Positions 41,503-52,028 of a stretch of DNA of 64,000 bases are shown here, piece by piece; the stretch's first letter is position 1, and every line of letters starts with the position of its first letter. The notes beneath the pieces are model-generated. The model did not search any database, was not told the origin of the DNA, and worked only from the letters and a program-made list of their open reading frames with translations. Location of the stretch: NCBI RefSeq assembly GCF_016031655.1, contig NZ_JACCHQ010000003.1, positions 309,827 through 373,826 on the forward strand, given 5' to 3'. The DNA is from Bradyrhizobium glycinis. Its GTDB lineage: Bacteria; Pseudomonadota; Alphaproteobacteria; Rhizobiales; Xanthobacteraceae. Made by a program: the position numbers and the translations under genes.

Positions 41503-43152
41503 ATGACCAACACCATCCTCGACATCAACAACCTCGTCGTCTCCATCGGCAAGCAGCCGAAAGGCGCGAACATCATCGACGGCATCTCGATCCAGGTGCG
41601 CGAGCGCGAGACGCTGTGCCTCGTTGGCGAGAGCGGCTCGGGCAAGTCGGTGACCTCGCTCACCACCATGGGCCTGTTGCCGAAGGGCACGCTGGTGCCG
41701 ACCGGCGGCAGCGTGAAACTGGTCGGCGAGGAGCTGCTCACCGCCACCGACCGCCGCCTGCGCCAGCTCCGCGCGACCAAGATGGCCATGATCTTCCAGG
41801 AGCCGATGACCGCGCTCAATCCGGTGGTGCCGGTCGGCCGCCAGATCGACGAGGTGCTGCGCGCCCACACCAGTCTCGACGCCAAGGCGCGCAAGCAGCG
41901 TATCCTCGACATGATGGAGCAGGTGCGCCTGCCCCAGGTCGAGCGCATCTTCGCCTCCTACCCCCACCGCCTCTCCGGCGGCCAGCGCCAGCGCATCATG
42001 ATCGCGATGGCGCTGGTGCTGGAACCGAAGCTGCTCATTGCCGACGAGCCGACCACCGCGCTCGACGTCACCACGCAGAAGCAGATCCTGACCCTGATCC
42101 GCGAGCTCCAGCGCGATCACGGCACCGCCGTGCTGTTCATCACGCATGACATGGGCGTGGTCGCGGAGATTGCCGATCGCGTCGCGGTGATGCGGCAGGG
42201 CCGCCTGGTCGAGACCGGCCCGCTCGAGACCGTGCTGCGCAATCCGACCATGGAATACACCCGCAACCTGCTCTCCTCGGTGCCGAGCCTGGTGCCGCGA
42301 GCGCCGCGCGAGGAAACCCGCGAGCCAGTGGTGCTGGAGGCCAACGAGCTCAGCAAGGTCTACAAGGAGCGCGCCTTCTTCGGCAAAGGCCGCGAGGTCG
42401 TCGCTGCCGACAAGGTCACGCTCACCCTGCGCAAGGGCCGCACGCTCGGCATCGTCGGCGAAAGCGGCTCGGGCAAGTCGACGGTTGCGCGCTGCATCGT
42501 GCGGCTGATCGATCCGACCTCCGGTGGCGTGCGCCTCGCCGGCCGCGAGATCGCCGACATCTCGCGCCGCCTGCTGCAGCCGCACCGGCAGAAGATCCAG
42601 ATTGTGTTCCAGGATCCCTACCGCTCGCTCAACCCGCGCGTCACGGTCGGCGAGAGCATCGCCGAAGGCCCGGTCAATTACGGCGTGGCGCACACCGACG
42701 CGATGAAGCGGGCGCGCGAGCTGCTCGAGCTGGTCGGCCTGCCCGCCGACGCCGTGACGCGCTATCCGCACCAATTCTCCGGCGGCCAGCGCCAGCGCAT
42801 CGCGATCGCCCGGGCGCTCGCGCTCGATCCGGACGTGCTGGTCGCGGATGAAGCGGTCTCCGCGCTCGACGTCTCGGTGCAGGCGCAGGTGCTGGAGCTG
42901 CTCGACGAGATCCAGAAGCGGCTCGGCATCGCCATCCTGTTCATCACCCACGATCTGCGCGTCGCAGCCCAGATCTGCGACGAGGTCGTGGTGATGCAGC
43001 ACGGCCGCGTCGTCGAACAGGGACCGGCCGCCGAAGTGCTCACGCATCCGAAGGAGGCCTACACCAAGGCCCTGCTGGATGCGGCACCCGGGCGCAACTG
43101 GGATTTTGCGAACTTCCGGCCGGTGGAGGAAGGCGTGGGGGCGACGGCGTAG
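41503..43152 (+). CDS. Fused dipeptide ABC transporter ATPase (DppD-DppF-like)
   Basis: The 549-residue protein has two complete nucleotide-binding domains. Domain 1: Walker A GESGSGKS (about 43-50), signature LSGGQRQR, Walker B LLIADEPTTALDVT. Domain 2: GESGSGKST (about 320-328), signature FSGGQRQR, VLVADEAVSALDVS. The second half's Walker B keeps the catalytic Glu. Separate DppD and DppF chains are the usual arrangement; the fused form is common in alphaproteobacteria. It powers the permeases upstream. Confidence 0.93.
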   Translation: MTNTILDINNLVVSIGKQPKGANIIDGISIQVRERETLCLVGESGSGKSVTSLTTMGLLPKGTLVPTGGSVKLVGEELLTATDRRLRQLRATKMAMIFQEPMTALNPVVPVGRQIDEVLRAHTSLDAKARKQRILDMMEQVRLPQVERIFASYPHRLSGGQRQRIMIAMALVLEPKLLIADEPTTALDVTTQKQILTLIRELQRDHGTAVLFITHDMGVVAEIADRVAVMRQGRLVETGPLETVLRNPTMEYTRNLLSSVPSLVPRAPREETREPVVLEANELSKVYKERAFFGKGREVVAADKVTLTLRKGRTLGIVGESGSGKSTVARCIVRLIDPTSGGVRLAGREIADISRRLLQPHRQKIQIVFQDPYRSLNPRVTVGESIAEGPVNYGVAHTDAMKRARELLELVGLPADAVTRYPHQFSGGQRQRIAIARALALDPDVLVADEAVSALDVSVQAQVLELLDEIQKRLGIAILFITHDLRVAAQICDEVVVMQHGRVVEQGPAAEVLTHPKEAYTKALLDAAPGRNWDFANFRPVEEGVGATA

Positions 43153-43164
43153 ATTTATCTACTC

Positions 43165-43293
43165 GTCATTCCGGGGCATCGCGACGCGATGAGCTATGGT
43201 GCGCAACTGCGCACCTGAGAATCCATCAGGCCGCGGCATTTGTAGCCCGATGGATTCCGGGTTCGCGCCAAAGAGGGCGCGCCCCGGAATGAC
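43165..43293. repeat. Dispersed palindrome, family A, copy 2
   Basis: GTCATTCCGGGGCATCGCG at the left and GCGCGCCCCGGAATGAC at the right, with ATCCATCAGG and CCCGATGGATTCCGGG in between. It fills most of the 288-bp gap between the fused ATPase and M81 peptidase genes. Confidence 0.9.
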
Positions 43294-43440
43294 GGCGAGA
43301 GAGTCATGGACTCACACGCGCCGCATCCGCAGCATTCCCAAAACAGCTTGACCCTATGCGTGGCACGATTGCTTCCCGTCTTGCTCTCCTCGCAAGCCCA
43401 AGGCTAACGTCGCGCACTTTCCAACGCTGGACCTGAATTG

Positions 43441-44946
43441 ATGACACGCATCGCCGTCGGCGGCTTCCTGCACGAGACCAACACCTTCGCTCCAACCAAG
43501 GCGACCTTCGCCGACTTCCAGCATGGCGGCGGCTGGCCGGCGATGACGCAAGGAAGCGACGTCTTGAAGGTGATGCGGCGCATCAATGTCGGCCTCGCCG
43601 GCTTCGTCGACAGCGCTGAAGCGAACGGCTGGGAACTTATTCCGACGATCGCCTGCGGCGCGAGCCCCTCCGCGCACGTCACGAAGGACGCCTTCGAGCG
43701 CATCGTGAAAGTCATGGTCGACGGCATCGCCGCCGCGGGCCCGATCGATGCGGTCTATCTCGACCTGCACGGCGCCATGGTGACCGAGCATCTCGACGAC
43801 GGCGAAGGCGAGATCCTCGCGCGCGTGCGCCGCGTCATCGGCAAGGATGTTCCGCTGGTCACCAGCCTCGATCTCCACGCCAACGTCACGCCCGAGATGA
43901 TGGAGCATGCCGACGCGCTGATCGCTTACCGCACCTATCCCCATATCGACATGGCCGAGACCGGCCGCGCCTGCGCCCGCCATCTCGCCTTGCTGCTAGA
44001 GACGAAGCAGCGTTTCGCAAAGGCCTTCCGGCAATTGCCGTTCCTGATCCCGATCAGCTGGCAATGCACCAACGACCAGCCCACCAAGGGCATCTACGAA
44101 AAGCTCGCCGCGCTGGAGGGCGATGCCGTTCCGACCCTCTCCTTCGCGCCCGGCTTTCCCGCCGCCGATTTCCGCGACTGCGGCCCCAGCGTATTTGCCT
44201 ACGGCAAGACGCAGGAAGACGCCGACCGTGCGGCGGACGCGCTTCTGAAGCTGGTCGAAAGTCACGAGGATGATTTCGACGGCAAGATCTGGTCGCCCGA
44301 CGACGGCGTGCGCCACGCCATGGAGCTTGCCAAAAGCGCCAGCAAGCCGATCATTATCGCCGATACCCAGGACAATCCCGGCGCCGGCGGCGATTCCGAT
44401 ACGACGGGCATGCTGCGCGCGCTGGTGCGCAACAAGGCGAGTGGCGCAACCGGCGCCATCTACGATCCGGAATCGGCCAAGGCCGCGCACGCAGCCGGCG
44501 TCGGCGCCACCGTGACGCTGGCGCTCGGCGGCAAGTCCGGCATCCCCGGCGACGAGCCCTATCGCGAGACGTTCGTGGTCGAGCAGCTCTCAGACGGCCG
44601 CTTCATCGCGCCCGGTCCCTATTACGGCGGCCGCGAGATGGAGATGGGCCCGTCCGCAGCCTTGCGCATCGGCGATGTCCGCGTCGTCGTCTCCTCGCAC
44701 AAGGCGCAGCTCGCCGACCAGGCGATGTATCGCTATGTCGGCATCGAGCCGACCGAACAGAAGATTTTGGTCAACAAGAGCTCGGTGCATTTCCGCGCCG
44801 ATTTCGAGCCGATCGCCGAGAAGCTGATGATCTGTGCCGCGCCGGGCGCGATGCCCGCCGACACCGCTTCGCTGCCCTGGACGCGCCTGCGCCCGGGCAT
44901 CCGCATCAAGCCGAACGGCCCCGTTTTCACGCCTCCCTCACGCTGA
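43441..44946 (+). CDS. M81-family metallopeptidase (MlrC/microcystinase C-like)
   Basis: The 501-residue enzyme begins TRIAVGGFLHETNTFAPTKATF, the family signature, and carries DLHGAM and TSLDLHANVTPEM with likely metal-binding Asp/His. MlrC degrades linearised microcystin peptides and is used for processing small modified peptides; most homologues have unknown targets. The ATG at 43441 is used. Being placed between the peptide transporter and a second M20 enzyme, it probably degrades an imported peptide. The gap to the next gene is 11 bp. Confidence 0.85.
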   Translation: MTRIAVGGFLHETNTFAPTKATFADFQHGGGWPAMTQGSDVLKVMRRINVGLAGFVDSAEANGWELIPTIACGASPSAHVTKDAFERIVKVMVDGIAAAGPIDAVYLDLHGAMVTEHLDDGEGEILARVRRVIGKDVPLVTSLDLHANVTPEMMEHADALIAYRTYPHIDMAETGRACARHLALLLETKQRFAKAFRQLPFLIPISWQCTNDQPTKGIYEKLAALEGDAVPTLSFAPGFPAADFRDCGPSVFAYGKTQEDADRAADALLKLVESHEDDFDGKIWSPDDGVRHAMELAKSASKPIIIADTQDNPGAGGDSDTTGMLRALVRNKASGATGAIYDPESAKAAHAAGVGATVTLALGGKSGIPGDEPYRETFVVEQLSDGRFIAPGPYYGGREMEMGPSAALRIGDVRVVVSSHKAQLADQAMYRYVGIEPTEQKILVNKSSVHFRADFEPIAEKLMICAAPGAMPADTASLPWTRLRPGIRIKPNGPVFTPPSR

Positions 44947-44957
44947 CTGGAGAACAC

Positions 44958-46130
44958 ATGCCCACGATCGACCGCATCGACGGCTACGCCGACGAGCTCA
45001 CCGCCATCAGGCGCGACCTCCACGCCCATCCCGAGATCGGCTTCGAGGAAGTGCGCACCTCCGGCATCGTCGCCGACAAGCTGAAGAGCTGGGGCATCGA
45101 AGTGCATCGCGGTCTCGGCGGCACCGGCGTGATCGGCGTCATCAACGGCAAGGGCTCGGGCAGCAAGCGCATCGGGCTTCGCGCCGACATGGACGCGCTG
45201 CCGATGGAAGAGAACACCAACCTGAAGTGGAGCTCGAAGATTCCAGGCCGCTTCCACGGCTGCGGCCATGATGGCCACACCACCATGCTGCTCGGCACCG
45301 CGCGCTATCTCGCCGAGACCCGGAATTTCGACGGCACCGTGCACCTGATCTTCCAGCCGGCCGAGGAAGGCCTCGGCGGCGCCCGCGCCATGATCAAGGA
45401 CGGATTGTTCGAGAAATTTCCCTGCGACGAGCTCTACGGCCTGCACAACGCGCCCGATCTCAACCATGGCGAGATCGCGATCCTGCCGGGGCCCGCAATG
45501 GCCGGCGCCGATTTCTTCGACCTGCGCATCACCGGCTACGGCGCGCACGGCGCGATGCCCGAGCGCTCCAAGGATGCGGTGATCATCGCGACGACGCTGG
45601 CGCAGGCGATCCAGACCATCGTCAGCCGCAACGTCGACCCGCTGCAGGCCGCGGTGATCTCGATCACCCAGATTCATGCCGGCTCCGCTTACAACGTCAT
45701 TCCGGGCGATGCGCATCTGTGCGGCACCATCCGCACCTTCTCCAATGAAGTCCGCGCCCTGATCGCCGAACGCATTCGCACCATCTGCGCCGGCATCGCG
45801 GCCGCGTATCAGTGCACGATCGAAGCCGACATCCGCGACACGTTCGGTGTCCTGGTCAACCAGGTCGAGCAGTCCAAGGTGGTCGAGGAGGTCGCGCGCA
45901 CCATCGTCGATCCCGCCAACGTGATCACCCGCACCCAGCCAAAAATGGGCAGCGAGGATTTCGCCGACATGCTGCAGACCATTCCCGGCGCCTATTTCTG
46001 GGTCGGACATGACGGCTCGGTGCCCGTGCACAATCCCGGTTTCGTGCTCGACGACAAGATCCTGCCGATCGGCGCCAGCATGTTCGCCCGCATCGTCGAG
46101 ACGCGCATGCCGGTGGGTGGCAATGCATAA
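44958..46130 (+). CDS. M20-family amidohydrolase (hippurate hydrolase/aminoacylase-like)
   Basis: The 390-residue enzyme shows RRDLHAHPEIGFEE (start), the metal site Cys102 and His104 in HGCGHDGHTTM, Glu136/137 in QPAEEGLGG (catalytic and ligand) and His in GLHNAP. This fits the M20D subgroup that cleaves N-acyl or N-acylaminoacid amides. Located after the MlrC-like gene, 8 bp overlapping the amidase start, indicating translational coupling. Confidence 0.9.
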   Translation: MPTIDRIDGYADELTAIRRDLHAHPEIGFEEVRTSGIVADKLKSWGIEVHRGLGGTGVIGVINGKGSGSKRIGLRADMDALPMEENTNLKWSSKIPGRFHGCGHDGHTTMLLGTARYLAETRNFDGTVHLIFQPAEEGLGGARAMIKDGLFEKFPCDELYGLHNAPDLNHGEIAILPGPAMAGADFFDLRITGYGAHGAMPERSKDAVIIATTLAQAIQTIVSRNVDPLQAAVISITQIHAGSAYNVIPGDAHLCGTIRTFSNEVRALIAERIRTICAGIAAAYQCTIEADIRDTFGVLVNQVEQSKVVEEVARTIVDPANVITRTQPKMGSEDFADMLQTIPGAYFWVGHDGSVPVHNPGFVLDDKILPIGASMFARIVETRMPVGGNA

Positions 46131-47541
46131 GAAGAGCGTCGAGGAAACGGTCACCTCGCTGCACGATCTGTCCGCGGTCGACCTCATCGCGGGCTATCGC
46201 GCCAAGCAGTTCTCGCCGAGCGAGGTGCTGGAGGACGTGCTCGCGCATGTCGCGGCGTGGGAACCGCATCTGAAGGCGCTCTATGCGTTCGACCCCGATG
46301 GCGCGCGCGAGGCCGCAAAGGCCTCGACCGCGCGCTGGACCGGCGGCGAGCCCTCCGGCCCGCTCGACGGCGTGCCCGTCACCGTGAAGGACAACATCGC
46401 GACCAAGGGCGTGCCGGTGCCGCTGGGAGCAGCCAGCGTCAAGCTCGTGCCGGCCGAGAAGGATGCGCCGCCGGCCGCGCGGCTGCGTGAGGCCGGCAGC
46501 ATCATCTTCGCCAAGACCACCATGCCCGATTACGGCATGCTGTCCTCCGGGCTCTCCTCGTTCCATGCGCTGGCGCGCAACCCGTGGGACCTCAGCAAGA
46601 ACCCGGGCGGCTCCAGCGCCGGCGCCGGCGCCGCGGCTGCGGCCGGCTACGGCCCGTTGCATCTCGGCACCGATATCGGCGGCTCGGTTCGCCTGCCCGC
46701 CGGCTGGTGCGGCCTCGTCGGCCTGAAGCCGAGTTTTGGCCGCGTGCCGATCGACCCCACCTATGTCGGCCGTGTCGCAGGCCCGATGACCCGCACGGTC
46801 GACGATTGCGCGCTGATGATGAGCGCGATCGCAAAGCCCGACCGGCGCGACGGCATGAGCCTGCCGGCCGAGCTGCTGAACTGGAAGGGGCTGGAGAAAT
46901 CTCCGCGAAAGCTGCGCATCGGGTTGATGCTCGATCCCGGCTGCGGCCTGGCGCTGGAGCCACCGGTGCGCGAGGTCGCGGTGAAGGCCGCGAACGCGTT
47001 CGAATCCGCGGGCGCAGTCGTGAAGGAAGTCGACGGCATCCTGACGCGCGAGATGCTCGACGGTCTCGACAATTTCTGGCGTGCGCGGATGTGGGACGAT
47101 CTGTCCAGGCTGACGCCGGCCGAGCAGGCCAAGGTGCTGCCCTATATCTTCAAGTGGGGCGAGTCCGGGGCGAAGCTCTCGGGCGTCGACGTCATCCGCG
47201 GCTTCAACCAGACCATGGCGATCCGCGCGGCTGCGGCGAAGCTCTTTTGCGAGCTGGACTACGTGATCTCGCCGACCGCGCCGAACGTGAACTTTCCGGC
47301 GGAATGGGCCTCGCCCACCAACGATCCCATGAAGCCGTTCGAGCACATCGCCTATACCGTGCCGTGGAATATGGCGGAGAACCCGGCGATCTCCATCAAC
47401 GGCGGCTTCGACGCAAAAGGTTTTCCCATCGGCGTGCAGATCGTCGGCCGCCGCTTCGACGACATCGGCGTGCTCGGCATGGCCAAGGCTTTCGAAGGTC
47501 TGCGCGGCCCGCAGCGGCCCTGGCCGAAGCCGCCGGCGTAA
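46123..47541 (+). CDS. Amidase (amidase signature family)
   Basis: The 472-residue enzyme contains the Ser-cisSer-Lys triad: Lys89 in VTVKDNIATKG, Ser164/165 in PGGSSAGAGA and Ser188 in GTDIGGSVRLPAG. It hydrolyses carboxamides such as amino-acid amides or acyl amides. The ATG at 46123 overlaps the end of the preceding gene by 8 bp; an extension upstream would overlap it more and is not needed. It probably completes degradation of imported amide compounds. Confidence 0.9.
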   Translation: MHKKSVEETVTSLHDLSAVDLIAGYRAKQFSPSEVLEDVLAHVAAWEPHLKALYAFDPDGAREAAKASTARWTGGEPSGPLDGVPVTVKDNIATKGVPVPLGAASVKLVPAEKDAPPAARLREAGSIIFAKTTMPDYGMLSSGLSSFHALARNPWDLSKNPGGSSAGAGAAAAAGYGPLHLGTDIGGSVRLPAGWCGLVGLKPSFGRVPIDPTYVGRVAGPMTRTVDDCALMMSAIAKPDRRDGMSLPAELLNWKGLEKSPRKLRIGLMLDPGCGLALEPPVREVAVKAANAFESAGAVVKEVDGILTREMLDGLDNFWRARMWDDLSRLTPAEQAKVLPYIFKWGESGAKLSGVDVIRGFNQTMAIRAAAAKLFCELDYVISPTAPNVNFPAEWASPTNDPMKPFEHIAYTVPWNMAENPAISINGGFDAKGFPIGVQIVGRRFDDIGVLGMAKAFEGLRGPQRPWPKPPA

Positions 47542-47553
47542 GAACGCTCGCTC

Positions 47554-47658
47554 GTCATTCCGGGTTGCGCCCTCTTGGCGCAAGCCCGGAATCCATTCAT
47601 CCGCGCAAATGCTGGATGGATGGATTCCGGCCTCGCGCTTCGCGCGCCCCGGAATGAC
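47554..47658. repeat. Dispersed palindrome, family A, copy 3
   Basis: Left GTCATTCCGGGTTGCGCCC and right GCGCGCCCCGGAATGAC flank a central ATCCATTCATCC/GGATGGATGGAT inverted pair. Located between the amidase and enoyl-CoA hydratase genes. Confidence 0.9.
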
Positions 47659-47699
47659 GTGCTAGAGAGAGCGGCAAAGAAACAAGGAAGGAAACCACC

Positions 47700-48590
<891 letters not shown>

Positions 48591-48725
48591 CGAGCGCCTA
48601 GCGCGCCATAACGCGCAACTTGGCTGTTTGATCCATGCCAAGTGCGCATGGACAGTCGGCCGACAGCCTGCTGCATCGCAAAACCACCTTGCGTTATCGT
48701 CCGCACCGCACAGGAAGCGATGCCG

Positions 48726-49172
48726 ATGCAACTTTGCCTGCGAATGGCGGCTCTCGCGCCACTCGTCCTTGTCGGCTGTGCCGAGCAGGACGCCGAGTGG
48801 GCGCAGCGCGGACGAGCCAGCTTGATCGGTCTCGACCAGTCGGCGATCCGCATGTGCGCCGGCCTGCCGGCCGGAACCGCCAAGGACGGTTCGGGCGAGA
48901 TCTGGATGTACGAGCACGCGGCGAGCCCTCCCGGCGGCATCGCGCCGCCCACGCTCACGCTTCCACCCGGCCTGAACATCGGAGGCCAAGCGCCTTCGGG
49001 CTATTGTCGCGTCCAGTTGCGCTTTGCGCGCGGCAAGGTCACGGACGTGCAATATGCCGGGAATACCGACATCGGAAATGCGCGTGACGCCGTCTGCGGC
49101 CAGATCGTGCGGACCTGCCTCGGCTACGGGCCGGGCGGCCGCGACACCGTCGCGCGGGCGTCACATCAGTAG
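48726..49172 (+). CDS. Putative lipoprotein, unknown function
   Basis: The 148-residue protein starts with a lipoprotein signal (MQLCLRMAALAPLVLVGC) with Cys near residue 18, then SLIGLDQSAIRMCAGLP and SGYCRVQLRFARGKVTDVQYAGNT. Four further Cys residues (VCGQIVRTCLG) may form disulfides. AGGAAG lies eight bases before the ATG at 48726; an ATG at 48720 is too close. The gene overlaps the convergent quinone oxidoreductase gene by 12 bp. Confidence 0.72.
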   Translation: MQLCLRMAALAPLVLVGCAEQDAEWAQRGRASLIGLDQSAIRMCAGLPAGTAKDGSGEIWMYEHAASPPGGIAPPTLTLPPGLNIGGQAPSGYCRVQLRFARGKVTDVQYAGNTDIGNARDAVCGQIVRTCLGYGPGGRDTVARASHQ

Positions 49173-50135
49173 CGCGACCCGCCCGATCGCCTTGCGATCG
49201 ATCAGCAGCCGCATCGCCTTCGCGTAGTCTTCCAGCGGTAGGCGGTGCGAGACGTTGGGGCGCAGCTTGCCCTCCTCCGCCCATCGCAAGAGCGCCTTCA
49301 GGCGGACCTCGCCGAGCGCAGGATTCTTGCGCACCGCTTCGCCGGCGCGCACGCCGAGCACGCTGGCGCCCTTGATCAGCAAGAGATTGGTCTTGGCCGA
49401 GCCGATGCCACCGGTGAAGCCAATCACCAACAGCCGCGCGCCCCAGGCGATGCAGCGCATCGAATCTTCAAAAACCTGGCCACCGACGGGGTCGAACACG
49501 ACGTCCGCGCCGCGGCCGTCGGTGATGCGCTTGACGGCATCGCGAAATGGCTCGCGGTCGTAGCGGATGAGATGATCGGCGCCGCGCGATTTCGCGATCG
49601 CGAGCTTCTCGTCGCTGGAGGCGGTCGCGATCACGGTCGCACCCAGCATCTTGCCGATCTCGACCGCGGCAAGTCCGACGCCGCCGCCGGCGCCGTGAAC
49701 CAGCAGCACCTCGCCCGGCGCGACCCGGCCGCGATCGATCAAGGCATGATAGGCCGTGCCGTGGCCGGCGAGATAGGTCGCGGCCTCCGCATAGTCGAAC
49801 GTGGACGGTTTTGGGGTGAGCTGCGACGGCGTCACCACCGCTTCATCGGTGAATGCGCCAAAGCGCATCTTCACGATGACCTTGTCGCCAACCGCAACGC
49901 CCGTTGCCTCCTGCCCGACCTCGGTGACATCGCCGGCAGCTTCCACACCCGGCGTGAACGGCAGCTCCGGCTTGAGCTGGTATTCGCCGGCAGCCATCAG
50001 CACGTCGGGAAAGTTCAGACCGGCGGCGCGGATGGCGACGCGGACCTCGCCCGGCTTCAGCGCGCGCGGCGGAAACTCCTCCAGCAGCAAACCCTCGGGC
50101 GGGCCGAGCTCGCGGCAGACGACGGCGCGCACCAT
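49161..50135 (-). CDS. NADPH:quinone oxidoreductase family (MDR, zinc-independent)
   Basis: The 324-residue enzyme has the N-terminal GroES-like half (about 1-120; APGEVLLVHGAGGGVGLAAVE follows) and a Rossmann fold with GAGGGVG near residue 150 for NADPH. No zinc-binding Cys cluster of classic alcohol dehydrogenases is visible, so quinone reductase-type activity is likely. It overlaps the following upstream gene by one base (TGATG), so the two are translationally coupled. Confidence 0.87.
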   Translation of the reverse strand: MVRAVVCRELGPPEGLLLEEFPPRALKPGEVRVAIRAAGLNFPDVLMAAGEYQLKPELPFTPGVEAAGDVTEVGQEATGVAVGDKVIVKMRFGAFTDEAVVTPSQLTPKPSTFDYAEAATYLAGHGTAYHALIDRGRVAPGEVLLVHGAGGGVGLAAVEIGKMLGATVIATASSDEKLAIAKSRGADHLIRYDREPFRDAVKRITDGRGADVVFDPVGGQVFEDSMRCIAWGARLLVIGFTGGIGSAKTNLLLIKGASVLGVRAGEAVRKNPALGEVRLKALLRWAEEGKLRPNVSHRLPLEDYAKAMRLLIDRKAIGRVALLM

Positions 50136-50743
50136 CAGGCCGCGCTCGCCTTGCTGCGCAAAAGCGCTTCGCGGATCAGCGACAGGCGGTCATTGCCGAA
50201 ATACATGTCGGTCTTGTTCACGAAGATCGTCGGCGACCCGAAGCCGCCGCGCGCGATGACCTCCTCGGTATTGGCCTTGAGCTGGTCCTTGATGTCCTGC
50301 TCGGCAATGCCGGCGAAGAACTTCTGCTCGTCGATGCCGACTTTCCTGCAGAGCTCCGCGAGCACCCCATCCTGCGAGATGTCCTTGTCCTCGCCCCAAT
50401 AGGCCTCGAACACTGAGGTCGCGAACGGCACCATGCCCTGACCAAGCCAGAGGCAGCCGCGCATCGCCTTGACGCTGTTCACCGGAAACACCGTCGGCGG
50501 CATCTTGATCGCAAGGCCCGCAGAGCGCGCCCAGTCGGCGAGATCCTTCTTCATGTAGCGCGCCTTCAGCGGCACCGGCTTCTCGCGCTGGGCGTAGACG
50601 CTCGGATTGACGGTGTTGAAGATGCCGCCGACGAGGATCGGACGCCAGGTGATGTCGGCGCCGAGCTCTTTCGCCAGCGGCCGGATGTTGTGGAAGGCGA
50701 GATAGGTCCAGGGGCTGGAGCAGTCGAAGAAGAATTCGATCAT
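50135..50743 (-). CDS. DsbA/kappa-GST-like protein (2-hydroxychromene-2-carboxylate isomerase type)
   Basis: The 202-residue protein has an N-terminal thioredoxin fold start IEFFFDCSSPWTYLAFHNI with Ser in place of the CxxC pair, and the helical insertion (about 75-170). This fits 2-hydroxychromene-2-carboxylate isomerases or kappa-class GSTs that use glutathione. A good ribosome site AAGGAA precedes the ATG at 50743. It is coupled with the quinone oxidoreductase downstream, suggesting aromatic compound handling. Confidence 0.85.
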   Translation of the reverse strand: MIEFFFDCSSPWTYLAFHNIRPLAKELGADITWRPILVGGIFNTVNPSVYAQREKPVPLKARYMKKDLADWARSAGLAIKMPPTVFPVNSVKAMRGCLWLGQGMVPFATSVFEAYWGEDKDISQDGVLAELCRKVGIDEQKFFAGIAEQDIKDQLKANTEEVIARGGFGSPTIFVNKTDMYFGNDRLSLIREALLRSKASAA

Positions 50744-50782
50744 GGGGTTTCCTTTTCTTGTATTCGGCACACTCTGTCTTCC

Positions 50783-50867
50783 GTCATTGCGAGCGAAGCG
50801 AAGCAATCCAGAATCTTTCTGCCGAGACAGCCTGGATTGCTTCGTCGCAAGGGCTCCTCGCAATGAC
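50783..50867. repeat. Dispersed palindrome, family B, copy 1
   Basis: GTCATTGCGAGCGAAGCGAAGCA at left is inverted at right as TGCTTCGTCGCAAGGGCTCCTCGCAATGAC (partial). Located in the divergent promoter region of the DsbA-like and MetE-like genes. Copies at 60019 and 62783. Confidence 0.9.
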
Positions 50868-50987
50868 GGGGGGAAGAGCGGAGGCCTGTTTCCTTCCGGC
50901 GCGGACCTGCGGCCGACTTTCGTTGTTCTGTACCTCGACGTTAGGACATGGCAGGAAGGGGCGCAACAACCTGCCGGGAGGGCCGCC

Positions 50988-52010
50988 ATGCTGTTTCCAA
51001 CCACGATCGCCGGCTCCTTGCCGAAGCCGGAATGGCTCGCCGAGCCCAACATGCTCTGGGCGCCCTGGAAGGCTGAAGGCGACGAGCTTGCCCGCGCCAA
51101 GCGCGACGCGACGCTGATCTGGCTGAAGATCCAGGAGGACGCCGGCATCGACATCGTGACCGAGGGCGAGCAGGCCCGGCAGCATTTCGTGCACGGCTTC
51201 CTGGAGAAGATCGAGGGCATTGATTTCGCCCACAAGGTCGAGATGGGCATCCGGAAAGATCGCTACAAGGCGATGGTGCCGCAGGTGGTGGCCCCGCTTC
51301 AGTTGAAGGGCCGCGTCCATGACTTCGAGGCGCGCGTCGCGCGCACGCACACGAAGAAGCAGCTGAAATTCACCCTGCCCGGCCCGATGACCATCATCGA
51401 TACCATTGCCGACCGCTATTATGGCGATCGGGTGAAGATGGCCTTTGCCTTCGCCGAGCTCTTGAACGAGGAAGCCAAGGCCTTGCAGGCCGACGGCGTC
51501 GATCTCGTGCAGTTCGACGAGCCCGCCTTCAACGTCTACATGGACGAGGTGAACGATTGGGGCATCAAGGCGCTCGAGCGCGCCGCGCAGGGCCTCAGCT
51601 GCGCCACCGCCGTGCACATCTGCTACGGCTACGGCATCAAGGCCAATACGGACTGGAAGGAGACGCTCGGCAGCCAATGGCGGCAATACGAGCAGATCTT
51701 TCCGGCGATCGATGCGAGCCCGATCCAGCAGGTCGCGATCGAGTGCCGCAATTCCAAAGTGCCGCTCGATCTGCTCGCGCTGCTGAAGAACAAGATCGTG
51801 CAGGCCGGCGTCATCGACGTCGCCAGCGACACGGTCGAGACCGCCGAGGACGTCGTGAAGGTGATCGAGGCGGTGTCGCAATTCGTACCGAAGAGCAACA
51901 TCATCGCCACCACCAATTGCGGCATGGCGCCGATGCGGCGCGAGATCGCCGAAGCCAAGCTGATGGCGCTTGGCGCGGGGGCGGCGCTGGCGCGCGAGAG
52001 ACTGGGGTGA
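50988..52010 (+). CDS. MetE-like cobalamin-independent methionine synthase, catalytic domain
   Basis: The 340-residue protein corresponds to the C-terminal half of MetE, the usual short form in many bacteria. It has FDEPAF near residue 176 and the zinc site His210-x-Cys212 (VHICYGYG) and Cys311 (TTNCGM). It transfers methyl groups to homocysteine or another thiol acceptor; the short forms may use a different methyl donor. GGGAGG precedes the ATG at 50988. It stands alone, so its specific acceptor cannot be inferred. Confidence 0.85.
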   Translation: MLFPTTIAGSLPKPEWLAEPNMLWAPWKAEGDELARAKRDATLIWLKIQEDAGIDIVTEGEQARQHFVHGFLEKIEGIDFAHKVEMGIRKDRYKAMVPQVVAPLQLKGRVHDFEARVARTHTKKQLKFTLPGPMTIIDTIADRYYGDRVKMAFAFAELLNEEAKALQADGVDLVQFDEPAFNVYMDEVNDWGIKALERAAQGLSCATAVHICYGYGIKANTDWKETLGSQWRQYEQIFPAIDASPIQQVAIECRNSKVPLDLLALLKNKIVQAGVIDVASDTVETAEDVVKVIEAVSQFVPKSNIIATTNCGMAPMRREIAEAKLMALGAGAALARERLG

Positions 52011-52028
52011 TCACGAGGCCTCGGTGCT

